A stretch of DNA of 64,000 bases, taken from positions 186,001 to 250,000 of the forward strand of contig NZ_RKQL01000002.1 in the NCBI RefSeq assembly GCF_003843835.1, in the 5' to 3' direction. The translations under genes were made by a program, and so were the position numbers. Each line of letters starts with the position of its first letter. Positions within the stretch are counted from its first letter, which is position 1. The notes under the pieces were generated by a model. It made no database searches and was not told the DNA's origin. It saw only the letters and a program-made list of their open reading frames with translations. This document shows positions 18,395-35,053 of this stretch, piece after piece. This stretch comes from Tibeticola sediminis. GTDB taxonomy: Bacteria > Pseudomonadota > Gammaproteobacteria > Burkholderiales > Burkholderiaceae_C.

Positions 18395-18470
18395 GGGTCG
18401 TTAGCTCAGTTGGTAGAGCAGCGGACTTTTAATCCGTTGGTCGCAGGTTCGAATCCTGCACGACCCACCA
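18395..18470 (+). tRNA. tRNA-Lys (anticodon UUU)
   Basis: A 76-base tRNA. The acceptor stem GGGTCGT pairs with ACGACCC, the D-arm reads AGCTCAGTTGGTAGAGC, and the anticodon loop CTTTTAA carries TTT between GCGGA and TCCGT. The T-arm has GGTTCGAATCC, and the CCA end is encoded (18468-18470). It has its own promoter and terminator. Confidence 0.97.
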
Positions 18471-18481
18471 AAGTTTTTTGG

Positions 18482-18511
18482 AACGCCCGCCTTGCGCGGG
18501 CGTTTGTCTTT
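18482..18511 (+). terminator. Rho-independent terminator after tRNA-Lys
   Basis: A perfect 9-base stem, AACGCCCGC at 18482-18490 with GCGGGCGTT at 18496-18504, a five-base loop, and a T-rich tail (TGTCTTT). It lies 12 bases after the tRNA. Confidence 0.8.
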
Positions 18512-18515
18512 CGGT

Positions 18516-19181
18516 TCAGCGCCTTGCGGGTTCTGCCGGGCTGGCATCGAGACGGTCTGCGGGGTAGGGCTGCAGCAGCGCAGCGGCGGCATGGTTGGGC
18601 GCACGCAGCCAAGTTTCGTAGTCCTCATCGGGCAGGACCACGACCATCCGCTTTTCCACGCCGGGGCGGTGAAACCGTCGCATCAACGGATGTTCGTCGG
18701 CGTTGATGGTCAGCAAGGTAAAACTCTGGACCCACTCGCCCTGCGGCGCACGCCAAGTGGCCCAGAGCCCGGCAAGGCCCATGGGAGCGCCGTCGCGCCG
18801 CGCGATGCGTGTGGCGACCGAGTGGCCAGTGCGCCAGTCAGGCTCATAGAAGGCTTCGGCCGGGACGATGCAGCGCTGGGCGTGCTGCCAGGCATAGCGA
18901 AAGCTGGGCCTGGTGCTGACGGTTTCGGCGCGGGCGTTGAAGGTGTGGCGGCCGATGTCGGGGTCCGAGGCCCAGTGCGGAATGAGCCCAAAGCGTGCGA
19001 GCCGGCTCTGGCGTGTGGTCAGCCCCGTATCGGTCGCGTCGATGTGCCGCACGACGATATTCGATGGGTAGCCAGGCCAAACGTCCTTGGGCAGTTGCTG
19101 CCGTATCGTCTCGGGCAAAGGGCAGCCGAAATAGCGTTGATGCCGCTCGGCATCTTTGACGGTTTGGTAGTGGCTGCACAT
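18516..19181 (-). CDS. SRAP (HMCES/YedK) abasic-site crosslinking protein
   Basis: SOS-response-associated peptidase family; members crosslink through Cys2 to abasic sites in single-stranded DNA and protect them. 221 residues. The start is the Met before CSHYQ at 19181, because maturation must leave Cys at the N-terminus; the longer reading from 19208 would bury it. The other family residues are visible: Asn in FNARAET, Glu in PAEAFYEPDW, and His in HPLMRRFHRP. It runs convergent to tRNA-Lys. Confidence 0.92.
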   Translation of the reverse strand: MCSHYQTVKDAERHQRYFGCPLPETIRQQLPKDVWPGYPSNIVVRHIDATDTGLTTRQSRLARFGLIPHWASDPDIGRHTFNARAETVSTRPSFRYAWQHAQRCIVPAEAFYEPDWRTGHSVATRIARRDGAPMGLAGLWATWRAPQGEWVQSFTLLTINADEHPLMRRFHRPGVEKRMVVVLPDEDYETWLRAPNHAAAALLQPYPADRLDASPAEPARR

Positions 19182-19204
19182 GGTGCGCGCTCGGCAGCGG
19201 GCGG

Positions 19205-19747
19205 TCAACTCGTGGCGTCTGCGGGCCGCCGATGGCCCCCGTCAGTGGGGTCCGCAGGGTCGATCGGCAACGCGAGTCGCGCGCGTTGGGCAACTTCGAT
19301 GCAGTCCCGGATGTGGCGTTCCCCGATGATCCGCAGGGTCGCGTAGCCGATCACGCCGGCCGCAGCCTGACCGGCCAGCGGCACGAAACGGGCGGCTTGT
19401 TTGCTGCTCAAATGCAAGCCCAACCGCCGAAACACCGATAAAACCAGTTCCTGAGTGACGACCTTGCCGATCAGGGTGCTACCAACGATGGCTGCGGCCT
19501 TGCGTACCCGTTCTTGTTGCGCGGGGTCCAGCCGCTCGATTTGGTTCGGCAGCAGCCCAAATTCCGCGCTCAGGCGGGGTATGAGCCGCTGCAGCAGCGC
19601 GACGTCGACCATCCAATCCAGACCAGGGATGGGCAACGCGCTCGCTGCGCCGGCGAGCAGCGCGCGGCGGTGCAGCAAGCGACGCGCCCGGCGCGCGGCT
19701 TGCTCGATGCCGGGGTCTCGGGTTTTGGGGGATCGCCTGGGGCTCAT
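19205..19747 (-). CDS. Conserved hypothetical protein, EcsC/DUF697-like
   Basis: 180 residues, no firm family. It has a basic, Arg-rich N-terminus (residues 1-28), then Ala/Gly-rich hydrophobic helices with ALPIPGLDWMVDVALLQRL, a central conserved-looking LLPNQIERLDPAQQERVRKA, and a Gly/Ala-rich segment VPLAGQAAAGVIGYATLRI. A hydrophilic tail follows. The PIPGLD-plus-FGL pattern and the small-residue helices recall EcsC- or DUF697-type membrane-associated proteins, but this is from memory. It lies just upstream of the SRAP gene and six bases downstream of yheS, so it is probably transcribed with yheS. Confidence 0.7.
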   Translation of the reverse strand: MSPRRSPKTRDPGIEQAARRARRLLHRRALLAGAASALPIPGLDWMVDVALLQRLIPRLSAEFGLLPNQIERLDPAQQERVRKAAAIVGSTLIGKVVTQELVLSVFRRLGLHLSSKQAARFVPLAGQAAAGVIGYATLRIIGERHIRDCIEVAQRARLALPIDPADPTDGGHRRPADATS

Positions 19748-19753
19748 GGTCGG

Positions 19754-23978
<4,225 letters not shown>

Positions 23979-25163
23979 TCAGCTGCGCCCACGGGGCGGG
24001 GCGGGTGCGTCGAGCACGATTTCGGTAAAGACCGGGCGGTCATCCGGCGCCGGATCGGCCGCGAGCGCCGGACCCTTCTTGGTGAAGTCGTTTTGCAGCC
24101 GCCACATCAGGTTGGTGACGGAGTCGGCATGCAGCAGACCTTCCTTGCGATCGACCAGACCCGAACGGATGAGCCGCGCAATGTCGTCTTCGAAAGTCTG
24201 GGAGCCTTCGGCGAGCGAATTCGTCATGGCTTCCTTGACGCCGGCGAAGTCCCCCTTTTCGATGTGCTCCGAGATCAGCCGCGCGTTGAGCAGCACTTCG
24301 ACCGCCGGAATGCGGGTGTTGTGCACCGTGCGTAGCAATCGTTGCGAGACGATGGCCTTGAGTGCGGTCGCTAGGTCCCCCAACATGGCGGGCCGAACCT
24401 CGGCCGGATAGAAGCTCAGAATGCGGTTGAGCGCCTGGTAGCTGTTGCTCGCATGCAGCGTCGACAGGCAGAGGTGGCCCGACTGCGCATACGCCAAGGC
24501 CGCAGACATTGTCTCCCGGTCGCGAATTTCGCCGATCATGATGACGTCGGGCATCTGCCGCAGTGCGTTCTTCAGACCGACGGCGAGCGAGGCGGTATCG
24601 CTTCCGACTTCGCGTTGGTTGACGATGGATCGCTTGTTCGTGAAGACGAACTCGATCGGGTCCTCGATGGTGAGAATGTGGCCGGGCTCCCGCTCGTTGC
24701 GCTGGTCGAGCATGCTGGCAAGCGTCGTGCTTTTCCCGGCGCCCGTGGCCCCGACGATCAAAATCAACCCGCGGCGCTCCATCACCAGTTCGCCCAGGAT
24801 CGGCGGCAGGTTCAGCGTTTCGAGACGCGGAATTTCCGCCGTGATGTAGCGGATCGTCGCGGCGTAATGGCCGCGCTGCCGCAGCGCGCTGATGCGGAAG
24901 TTTCCAACGCCTTCGATCGTGATCGCAAGGTTGAGCTCCCCCGTTTCCTTCAATTCCTCGATCCGGTTCGGAGCGACGATTTCCGACAGCAGGTTCAGAG
25001 GTGCCTCCGGCGGGAGCTTTTGCGCATTCATCGCGATGCATTGCCCGTCGATGCGGATCATGGCCGGCGCGTTGGCCGAGAGGTAAACATCCGAGGCCTT
25101 ACGCTCGGCCATCAAACGCAGGATGCGCTCCATCATGCTGATCTGAGCAGCGGGTTGGCTCAT
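23979..25163 (-). CDS. pilU: Type IV pilus retraction ATPase, PilU/PilT type
   Basis: Hexameric secretion-type ATPase that powers pilus retraction. 394 residues. Walker A is GATGAGKST near residue 137. The Asp box is ILTIEDPIEF, Walker B is IGEIRDRETM, and the His box is LSTLHASNS. The GlyLeu-type C-terminal region is present, and the tail (FTEIVLDAPAPP) resembles PilU. No other pilus gene is nearby; pilT, the usual partner, is not in the window. The start is the Met before SQPAAQISMMERIL; the open upstream frame (to 25295) overlaps the dapD end and is rejected. It sits between dapD and dapE. Confidence 0.88.
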   Translation of the reverse strand: MSQPAAQISMMERILRLMAERKASDVYLSANAPAMIRIDGQCIAMNAQKLPPEAPLNLLSEIVAPNRIEELKETGELNLAITIEGVGNFRISALRQRGHYAATIRYITAEIPRLETLNLPPILGELVMERRGLILIVGATGAGKSTTLASMLDQRNEREPGHILTIEDPIEFVFTNKRSIVNQREVGSDTASLAVGLKNALRQMPDVIMIGEIRDRETMSAALAYAQSGHLCLSTLHASNSYQALNRILSFYPAEVRPAMLGDLATALKAIVSQRLLRTVHNTRIPAVEVLLNARLISEHIEKGDFAGVKEAMTNSLAEGSQTFEDDIARLIRSGLVDRKEGLLHADSVTNLMWRLQNDFTKKGPALAADPAPDDRPVFTEIVLDAPAPPRGRS

Positions 25164-25219
25164 GGTGGCTCCAAAGGGCTCGGTCTGGGGACGTGGGCTG
25201 GCGCGGGCAGCGCGGCGTT

Positions 25220-26044
25220 TCAGTCGCGCAGCAGGTCGTTGAGGCTGGTCTTGGCGCGGGTTTGCGCGTCCACGCGCTTGACGATCACCGCGCAATAAAG
25301 GCTGTACTTGCCGTCGGCGCTGGGCAGATTGCCCGAGACCACCACCGAGCCCGCGGGCACGCGGCCGTAGTGCACCTCGCCCGTGGTGCGGTCATAAATC
25401 TTGGTACTCTGGCCGATGTAGACGCCCATGGAGATCACCGAGTTTTCCTCGACGACGACACCTTCGACGATCTCGGAGCGCGCGCCGATGAAACAGTTGT
25501 CCTCGATGATGGTGGGGCCCGCCTGCAGGGGCTCGAGCACGCCGCCGATGCCCACGCCGCCCGAGAGGTGCACGTTCTTGCCGATCTGCGCGCACGAACC
25601 CACGGTGGCCCAGGTGTCGACCATGGTGCCTTCATCGACGTAGGCGCCGATGTTGACGTAGCTCGGCATCAGGATGGCGCCGCGGGCGATGTAGCTGCCG
25701 CGCCGTGCCACGGCCGGCGGCACCACACGCACGCCGGTGGCTTTCAATTCGGCTTCGCTCATGCCCGCAAACTTGGTCGGCACCTTGTCGTAGAAGGTGA
25801 GGTCACCGCTCTTCATCACCGTGTTGTCGTTGAGGCGGAACGACAGCAGCACCGCCTTCTTGATCCACTGGTGCGTCGTCCAGCGGCCCACGCCCTCGCG
25901 CGTGGCCACCCGCAGCTTGCCGGTGTTGAGCTCGTCGATGACGTGATGGACGGCCTCGACCACCTCCTTTGGGGCCGAAGCCGGCGAGAGCTCCGCGCGT
26001 TGTTCCCAAGCGTTGTCGATGATGGATTGCAGTTGTTGGCTCAT
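25220..26044 (-). CDS. dapD: Tetrahydrodipicolinate N-succinyltransferase
   Basis: Committed step of the succinylase branch to diaminopimelate and lysine: transfers succinyl from succinyl-CoA to tetrahydrodipicolinate. 274 residues, exact family length. The left-handed beta-helix hexapeptide repeats show in the central region ([19 protein letters not shown], then [11 protein letters not shown]). The C-terminal residues, including LNDLLRD, are typical. Repeat A2 lies 46 bases upstream, between it and dapC. Confidence 0.96.
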   Translation of the reverse strand: MSQQLQSIIDNAWEQRAELSPASAPKEVVEAVHHVIDELNTGKLRVATREGVGRWTTHQWIKKAVLLSFRLNDNTVMKSGDLTFYDKVPTKFAGMSEAELKATGVRVVPPAVARRGSYIARGAILMPSYVNIGAYVDEGTMVDTWATVGSCAQIGKNVHLSGGVGIGGVLEPLQAGPTIIEDNCFIGARSEIVEGVVVEENSVISMGVYIGQSTKIYDRTTGEVHYGRVPAGSVVVSGNLPSADGKYSLYCAVIVKRVDAQTRAKTSLNDLLRD

Positions 26045-26090
26045 GTGTCAGTCGTCGGGTGGGATTTGAACAGGGAAGAAAACCTGGGCG

Positions 26091-26257
26091 CTCAGAGGCT
26101 GAGAGGGAATTGGGCGTGCCCGAAGGGGCGCCCCAAAACGCGCCCGAGTAGGCGCAAAGCACAGCCGTAGCTCGGGCTACGGCGCGCATTTGCAACGCCC
26201 TCGGGCGTGTTTTGGGGCGTCCAGGTGGGCATGTTCGATTCCCTCTCAACCTCTCAG
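26091..26257 (-). repeat. Family A intergenic repeat, copy A2 (dapC/dapD)
   Basis: The same 167-bp element as A1, in the orientation of the minus-strand genes around it. Its 5' end (transcription sense CTGAGAGGTTGAGAGGG) contains the dapC stop codon TGA (26254-26256). The central palindrome CCGTAGCTCGGGCTACGG has one mismatched pair. The interior near the 5' end differs from the other copies (CATGCCCACCTGGACG in place of the GCCCGCTTTGACG segment). Confidence 0.88.
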
Positions 26258-27489
26258 GCCTTAGGCGTATGGGTCCGCACGAAGGCGGCGATGCGCTCGG
26301 CCGCCTCGATGCATTCGGCGGTATCGGCGACGAGGGCCATGCGCACACGCCCCGCACCGGGGTTGTGGCCGTCCACCTCGCGTGCGAGGTAGCTGCCCGG
26401 CAGCACGGCCACATTGTATTGAGCCAGCAGTTCTCGGGCGAAGGCGGTGTCGCTGCCGCCAAACAGCCCGCCGACCCCCGCCCACAGGTAAAAGCCGGCG
26501 TCGGGCAGCCGCACGTCGAGCAAGCCTTCGAGCAAGGGCGTCACGGCCGCAAATTTCTCGCGGTACAGGCGCCGGTTCTCGACCACGTGGGCTTCGTCGC
26601 CCCAGGCCGCGATGCTCGCAGCCTGTACCACCGGGCTCATGGCGCTGCCGTGGTACGTGCGGTAGAGGGTGAACGGCGCGATCAGTCGCGCGTCTCCGGC
26701 GACGAAGCCGCTGCGCAGGCCCGGCACGTTGCTGCGCTTGGACAGGCTGGTGAAGGCCACGAGGCGGCGGAAATCGCTGCGGCCCAGGCGCAGCGCCGCC
26801 TCCAGACCGCCGAGCGGCGGCTCGTCGCGGAAATAGATTTCGCTGTAGCACTCGTCGGAGGCGATGACGAAGCCGTGCCGATCCGAGAGCTCGAACAGCC
26901 GCGCCCATTCGTCCAGCGGCATCACCGCACCGGTTGGGTTGCCGGGCGAACACACGTAGAGCAGCCGCGTGCGTTCCCAAACGGCCTCGGGCACGGAGTC
27001 CCAGGCCACGGCGAAGTTGCGTGCTGGGTCGCTCGGCGCGTAATGCGGCGTGGCGCCGGCCAGCAGCGCTGCGCCTTCGTAGATTTGATAGAAGGGATTG
27101 GGGCAGACGACGACGGCGTCACGGTCGTTCGGGTCGATCACGGTTTGCGCGAACGCGAACAGCGCTTCGCGCGAGCCGTTGACCGGCAGCACTTGTGTGG
27201 CGGGGTCGAGCGTCAGGCCATAACGGCGCTGTAGCCAGGCGGTGAACGCCGCGCGCAACGCGGGCGTGCCTGCCGTCGCCGGGTAGGCGGCCAGGCCGCT
27301 GGGCTGCGCGCGCGTGGCCGCCACGAGCGCGTCCTGAATGAAGGCGGGCGTGGCATGCTGCGGCTCGCCGATGCCCAGGCTGATCGGGCGCAGGTCCGCG
27401 GGCGGCGTCACGTCGGCAAACAGGCGGCGCAGCCGCTCGAAGGGGTAGGGTTGCAGGCGGGTGAGACGGGGGTTGAGCGGGGTGTCCAT
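26254..27489 (-). CDS. dapC: Succinyldiaminopimelate aminotransferase
   Basis: PLP-dependent class I/II aminotransferase that converts N-succinyl-2-amino-6-ketopimelate to N-succinyl-LL-DAP. 411 residues from the Met of MDTPLNPRL at 27489; 16 upstream in-frame residues are rejected. The start PYPFERLRRLF and LGIGEPQHATP are typical of betaproteobacterial DapC. CSPGNPTGAVM and the Schiff-base Lys in SLSKRSNVPGLRSGF are in place. With dapD and dapE it forms the lysine branch. The final codons and stop are at the end of repeat A2. Confidence 0.93.
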   Translation of the reverse strand: MDTPLNPRLTRLQPYPFERLRRLFADVTPPADLRPISLGIGEPQHATPAFIQDALVAATRAQPSGLAAYPATAGTPALRAAFTAWLQRRYGLTLDPATQVLPVNGSREALFAFAQTVIDPNDRDAVVVCPNPFYQIYEGAALLAGATPHYAPSDPARNFAVAWDSVPEAVWERTRLLYVCSPGNPTGAVMPLDEWARLFELSDRHGFVIASDECYSEIYFRDEPPLGGLEAALRLGRSDFRRLVAFTSLSKRSNVPGLRSGFVAGDARLIAPFTLYRTYHGSAMSPVVQAASIAAWGDEAHVVENRRLYREKFAAVTPLLEGLLDVRLPDAGFYLWAGVGGLFGGSDTAFARELLAQYNVAVLPGSYLAREVDGHNPGAGRVRMALVADTAECIEAAERIAAFVRTHTPKA

Positions 27490-27551
27490 GGAGGGCTGAT
27501 TATCGGTTGCAAAGCCGCAACCGCCCCACGCTATCATCCGCCTTTCCCTAG

Positions 27552-27635
27552 GGTTACGCTGAACCAGTGCCTCGCGCAGCGCATGCCATCCCGCAGCCGC
27601 TCGCGCGCCATGATGGCAGCTGATCCAGCGTTGCC
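27552..27635 (-). repeat. Family B repeat, degenerate short copy B3 (dapC/smc)
   Basis: An 84-bp element in the gap between the divergent dapC and smc. The left end (GGTTACGCTGAACCAGTGCC) matches the B terminal repeat with few changes. The right 50 bases (CATGCCATCCCGCAGCCGC, CGCGCGCCAT, CCAGCGTTGCC) follow the complement of the left half of B1 including its terminus. The central hairpin is lost. Confidence 0.6.
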
Positions 27636-27706
27636 ACAGGGATCCACTGCTTTATCGTCCATCAGGGCCCGGTCTGCGTTGAGATCGGGCCGCCTTCCCG
27701 ATACCC

Positions 27707-30700
27707 GTGCGACTCACGACCATCCGACTTTCAGGCTTCAAATCCTTCGCGGAGCCCACGCAGTTCGAGCTGCCGGGTCAGCTCGTGGGCGTCGTCGGCC
27801 CCAACGGTTGCGGAAAGTCCAACATCATCGACGCGGTGCGATGGGTGCTGGGCGAATCCCGGGCGTCCGAACTGCGGGGCGAGTCGATGCAGGACGTCAT
27901 TTTCAACGGGTCGACCTCGCGCAAACCCGCTGGGCGTGCCAGCGTCGAACTCGTGTTCGACAACAGCGATCGGCGCGCGGGTGGCCAGTGGAATGCGTAC
28001 AGCGAAATTTCCGTCAAGCGGGTACTGACCCGGGACGGAACCAGCAGCTATTTCATCAATGGCCAAAGCGTCCGCCGCCGGGACGTGCAGGATGTGTTTC
28101 TTGGCACCGGTCTCGGGCCCAGGGCCTACGCCATCATCGGTCAGGGGACCATCAACCGCATCCTCGAGTCCAAGCCTGAGGAGCTGCGCCTGTTCCTCGA
28201 AGAAGCGGCAGGCGTGTCGAAATACAAGGAACGACGCCGGGAAACCGAAAACCGGCTCGCCGACACCCGGGAGAACCTCACCCGGGTGCAGGACATTTTG
28301 CGCGAGCTCAACGCCAATCTCGAGCGGCTCGAGCGGCAAGCCGAGGTGGCGCAGCGCTATCACGCCCTACAGTCGGAGGTCACTAAGCGCCAGCAGCAGC
28401 TCTGGTACCTCAAGTGGCAGGAGAGCGCCGCCGAGCGGGCCCGGCTGGCCGCGGATGTGGGGCGTTTCACGCTCGAACTCGAAGGCCAGGTGAGCGAGTT
28501 GCGGCGGGTCGAGGCCGATCTGGAGCAGATCCGGCAGGCGCACTACGCCGCCGGCGACCAGGTGAATCAAGCGCAAGGGCGGCTGTATGAAGTGACGGCC
28601 GAGGTGGGGCGGCTCGAAGCCGAAATCCGCTTCGTCACGCAGTCGCGTCAGCGCGCGGCCGAGCGTCTGCAGCAGATCGAGGAGCAACGCCGACAATGGG
28701 CCCAGCGGGCCGAAGATGCGAGTGCCGAGCTCGAGGGCCTGGCCGAGCAATCCGCCATTGCCGAGGACCGAGCAGCGGTTTTGCAGGAGCAGGTCCAGGA
28801 GTCCGAACGGTCCCTGCCCGAACTCGAAGACGCGTGGCGTCAGGCACTGGGTCGAGTCGAGGAACAGCGGGCTGCGGTGGCTCTGATCCAGCAACAGATT
28901 CAGGTGCTTGCGGCCGAGCAACGCAGCCTGGGGGAGCAACTGCGCCAGTTGCAGTCGCGGCGCGAACGTCTCGAGAGCGAACGGCGCTCGATGGGCAACC
29001 CCGACCCCCAGGCCGTGCAGCAACTCGAACTGGAGGTCGCCCGCGCCCGCGCCTGCTCGACCGAGGCAGAGCAGCGCCTTGCTGCCCTGCAAGCGCAATT
29101 GCCTGAACTCGACGAGCAGCGCGCCCTCGCGCAGAAGAATGCCCAGCTCGAGGCCGAGCGCCAAACCGAATCCGCGGCGCGGCTGCAGGCCCTCAAGTCG
29201 CTCCAGGACAAGCTCAAGGTCGACGGTCAGCTTCAGCCTTGGCTCGAGAAGCAAGGGCTCCAGAGTTTGCCAGCGTTGTGGACGCGCCTCCATGTCGAGC
29301 CGGGTTGGGAGACTGCGGTCGAGTCGGCGCTGCGTGAGCGCATGGGTGCGCTCGAGGTGTCGGAGCTCGAGCGGGTTCGCGCCTTCGAGAACGATCCGCC
29401 ACCGGTGCGGCTGGCTTTCTACAGCGCGCAGATGGGGGCCGAGGTCGAGTCCGCCGCTGGCGCGGGCAGGGCGCTCATCGACGCGCTGCGCCTGCCGGAC
29501 GCGGCGCTGCGCTCGGTCATGCATCGCTGGCTGCGGGGCTGCTGGCGCGCCGACACGCTGCGCGAAGCGCTGGACTTGCGCGCGCAGCTGCCGCCCGGTG
29601 GCTGTGTGTACACGCGCGATGGGCACGGCGTCGATTCGGCGGGCGTGATTTTTTACGCGCCGGATCATGAGCAAGCGGGCCTGTTGGCCCGAGCGCATGA
29701 AATCGAGAACCTGGAGCGGGCGGTTCGGGCGCAGGGCTTGCTCGCCGAAGAGGCGCGCTCTGCCTACGGGCGGGCCGACGCTGCCTGGCGCGGCGCACAG
29801 CAGGAGCTCGATCGGGCCCGGCAGGACGCCCGAGCCGCGCGTGATGCGGCCCATGCTGCTGAGCTTCGGTGGATGCAGCTGACGCAGCAGCTCGAGCAGA
29901 GCCGCGCGAAGGCCCGCTCGCTCGAGGACGACCTCGCTGAGGTCGATGCCGCCATCGAAGAAATTCTCGAACGGCAAGCCGCAGCAGAAGCTCGCTTCGA
30001 GAGCCTCGACATGCAGCTCGGCGAGGCCCAGGAACGGCTGATCCTGCTGCAAGACCGGGGGGCCGAGGCCGAGCGTGCGCTTCAGGCAGCCCGCGAGCAG
30101 ATGCGGGGGATCGAGCGGCAGGTTCAGGAGGCGGTCTTTGCCCAACGCAGCGTGGCCGCTCGCCAAGCCGAGCTCAGCCGGATCATCGAGACGGCGCAGA
30201 TGCAGATCCAGGCGCTTGCCGACGAGGCCGCGCGTCTGGAGGCCGAGCGTGCACAGTTTCACGGGGAAGCGGCCGAGCGCTCGCTGCAGGAGGCGCTCGA
30301 CCTCAAGCTCGAGCGGGAGGCGGCGCTGGCGGCCGCGCGCAGTGCCTATGACGACCTCACGCAGCGGCTGCGCGCGGCCGACGAGCGCAGGCTCAAGCTC
30401 GAGCATGCGCTCGAACCCCTGCGCACCCGCATCACGGAGCTGCAGCTCAAGGAACAGGCGGCGCAGCTCGGTGAGGCGCAGTATGAGCAATACCTCACGG
30501 AAGCCGGCGCCGATTTGGAAGCCCTGGCGCAGTCGATCCAAAACGAGTCGGTGCGTCTGGCCGGGCTGCAGGGCGAGATCGACCGGCTGGGGCGGGAAAT
30601 CGCGGCTTTGGGCGCGGTCAACCTCGCGGCTCTGGACGAGTTGGGGGCGGCGCGCGAGCGCAAAGCCTTCCTCGACAGTCAATCGGCCGACCTGGGCGAT

Positions 30701-31222
30701 GCGATGCAAACGCTCGAAGATGCGATCCGCAAAATCGACTCCGAAACCCGCGCGTTGTTGGCACAGACATTCGAAGCCGTGAACGAACATTTTGGCCGCA
30801 TGTTCCCCGAGCTGTTTGGCGGCGGGCAGGCCCGTTTGGTGATGACGGGCGAGGAAATCCTCGACGCGGGCGTGCAGGTGATGGCGCAGCCACCGGGCAA
30901 GAAGAATCAGACCATCCACCTGCTGTCGGGCGGGGAAAAGGCGCTGACCGCCATCGCGCTCGTGTTTGCGATCTTCCAGCTCAATCCGGCGCCTTTCTGT
31001 CTGCTGGACGAGGTGGATGCGCCGCTGGATGACGCCAACACGGAGCGCTATGCAAAGCTGGTGCGCCGCATGAGCCGGGACACCCAGTTCCTGTTCATCA
31101 GCCACAACAAGATCGCGATGGAAATGGCCGAGCAGCTGATCGGGGTGACCATGCAGGAGCAGGGGGTTTCGCGCATCGTGGCGGTCGATATGTCGGAGGC
31201 AGCGACTTTGGCCGCTGCCTGA
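27707..31222 (+). CDS. smc: Chromosome partition protein SMC
   Basis: Ring ATPase that loads with ScpA/ScpB and condenses and segregates the chromosome. 1171 residues, GTG start. Walker A is GPNGCGKS at 31-38 and the Q-loop/arginine region follows. Two long coiled-coil arms (about 165-490 and 650-1000) flank a hinge near 500-640. The C-terminal head has signature LSGGEKALTAIAL at 1073 and Walker B CLLDEVDAPLDD near 1098. The TGA stop belongs to the first bases of repeat A3. The smc-zipA-ligA order is common in Burkholderiales. Confidence 0.96.
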   Translation: MRLTTIRLSGFKSFAEPTQFELPGQLVGVVGPNGCGKSNIIDAVRWVLGESRASELRGESMQDVIFNGSTSRKPAGRASVELVFDNSDRRAGGQWNAYSEISVKRVLTRDGTSSYFINGQSVRRRDVQDVFLGTGLGPRAYAIIGQGTINRILESKPEELRLFLEEAAGVSKYKERRRETENRLADTRENLTRVQDILRELNANLERLERQAEVAQRYHALQSEVTKRQQQLWYLKWQESAAERARLAADVGRFTLELEGQVSELRRVEADLEQIRQAHYAAGDQVNQAQGRLYEVTAEVGRLEAEIRFVTQSRQRAAERLQQIEEQRRQWAQRAEDASAELEGLAEQSAIAEDRAAVLQEQVQESERSLPELEDAWRQALGRVEEQRAAVALIQQQIQVLAAEQRSLGEQLRQLQSRRERLESERRSMGNPDPQAVQQLELEVARARACSTEAEQRLAALQAQLPELDEQRALAQKNAQLEAERQTESAARLQALKSLQDKLKVDGQLQPWLEKQGLQSLPALWTRLHVEPGWETAVESALRERMGALEVSELERVRAFENDPPPVRLAFYSAQMGAEVESAAGAGRALIDALRLPDAALRSVMHRWLRGCWRADTLREALDLRAQLPPGGCVYTRDGHGVDSAGVIFYAPDHEQAGLLARAHEIENLERAVRAQGLLAEEARSAYGRADAAWRGAQQELDRARQDARAARDAAHAAELRWMQLTQQLEQSRAKARSLEDDLAEVDAAIEEILERQAAAEARFESLDMQLGEAQERLILLQDRGAEAERALQAAREQMRGIERQVQEAVFAQRSVAARQAELSRIIETAQMQIQALADEAARLEAERAQFHGEAAERSLQEALDLKLEREAALAAARSAYDDLTQRLRAADERRLKLEHALEPLRTRITELQLKEQAAQLGEAQYEQYLTEAGADLEALAQSIQNESVRLAGLQGEIDRLGREIAALGAVNLAALDELGAARERKAFLDSQSADLGDAMQTLEDAIRKIDSETRALLAQTFEAVNEHFGRMFPELFGGGQARLVMTGEEILDAGVQVMAQPPGKKNQTIHLLSGGEKALTAIALVFAIFQLNPAPFCLLDEVDAPLDDANTERYAKLVRRMSRDTQFLFISHNKIAMEMAEQLIGVTMQEQGVSRIVAVDMSEAATLAAA

Positions 31223-31385
31223 GAGGCTGAGAGAGAATGGGTCATGCCCGCTTTGACGCCCCAAAACACGCCAGAGGGCGTTGCAAATGCGCGCCGTAGC
31301 CCGAGCTACGGCTGTGCTTTGCGCCTACTCGGGCGCGTTTTGGGGTGCCCCTTCGGGCACGCCCAATTCCCTCTCAGCCTCTGAG
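31219..31385 (+). repeat. Family A intergenic repeat, copy A3 (smc/zipA)
   Basis: A 167-bp element nearly identical to A1 and in the same orientation. It starts CTGAGAGGCTGAGAGAG with the smc stop inside, and ends CCCTCTCAGCCTCTGAG 26 bases before the zipA start. The central palindrome is CCGTAGCCCGAGCTACGG. A ribosome-binding site for zipA (GGAA/GAGT context) lies outside it. Confidence 0.9.
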
Positions 31386-31411
31386 CCCATCTTGGAAAGA
31401 ATGGAAGAGTC

Positions 31412-35052
<3,641 letters not shown>

Positions 35053-35053
<1 letters not shown>

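Noticed and set aside
28367-31264. Long open reading frame antisense to smc (965 codons)
   Set aside because: High-GC codon bias leaves long open frames opposite real genes; no domain is visible, and smc on the other strand is certain.
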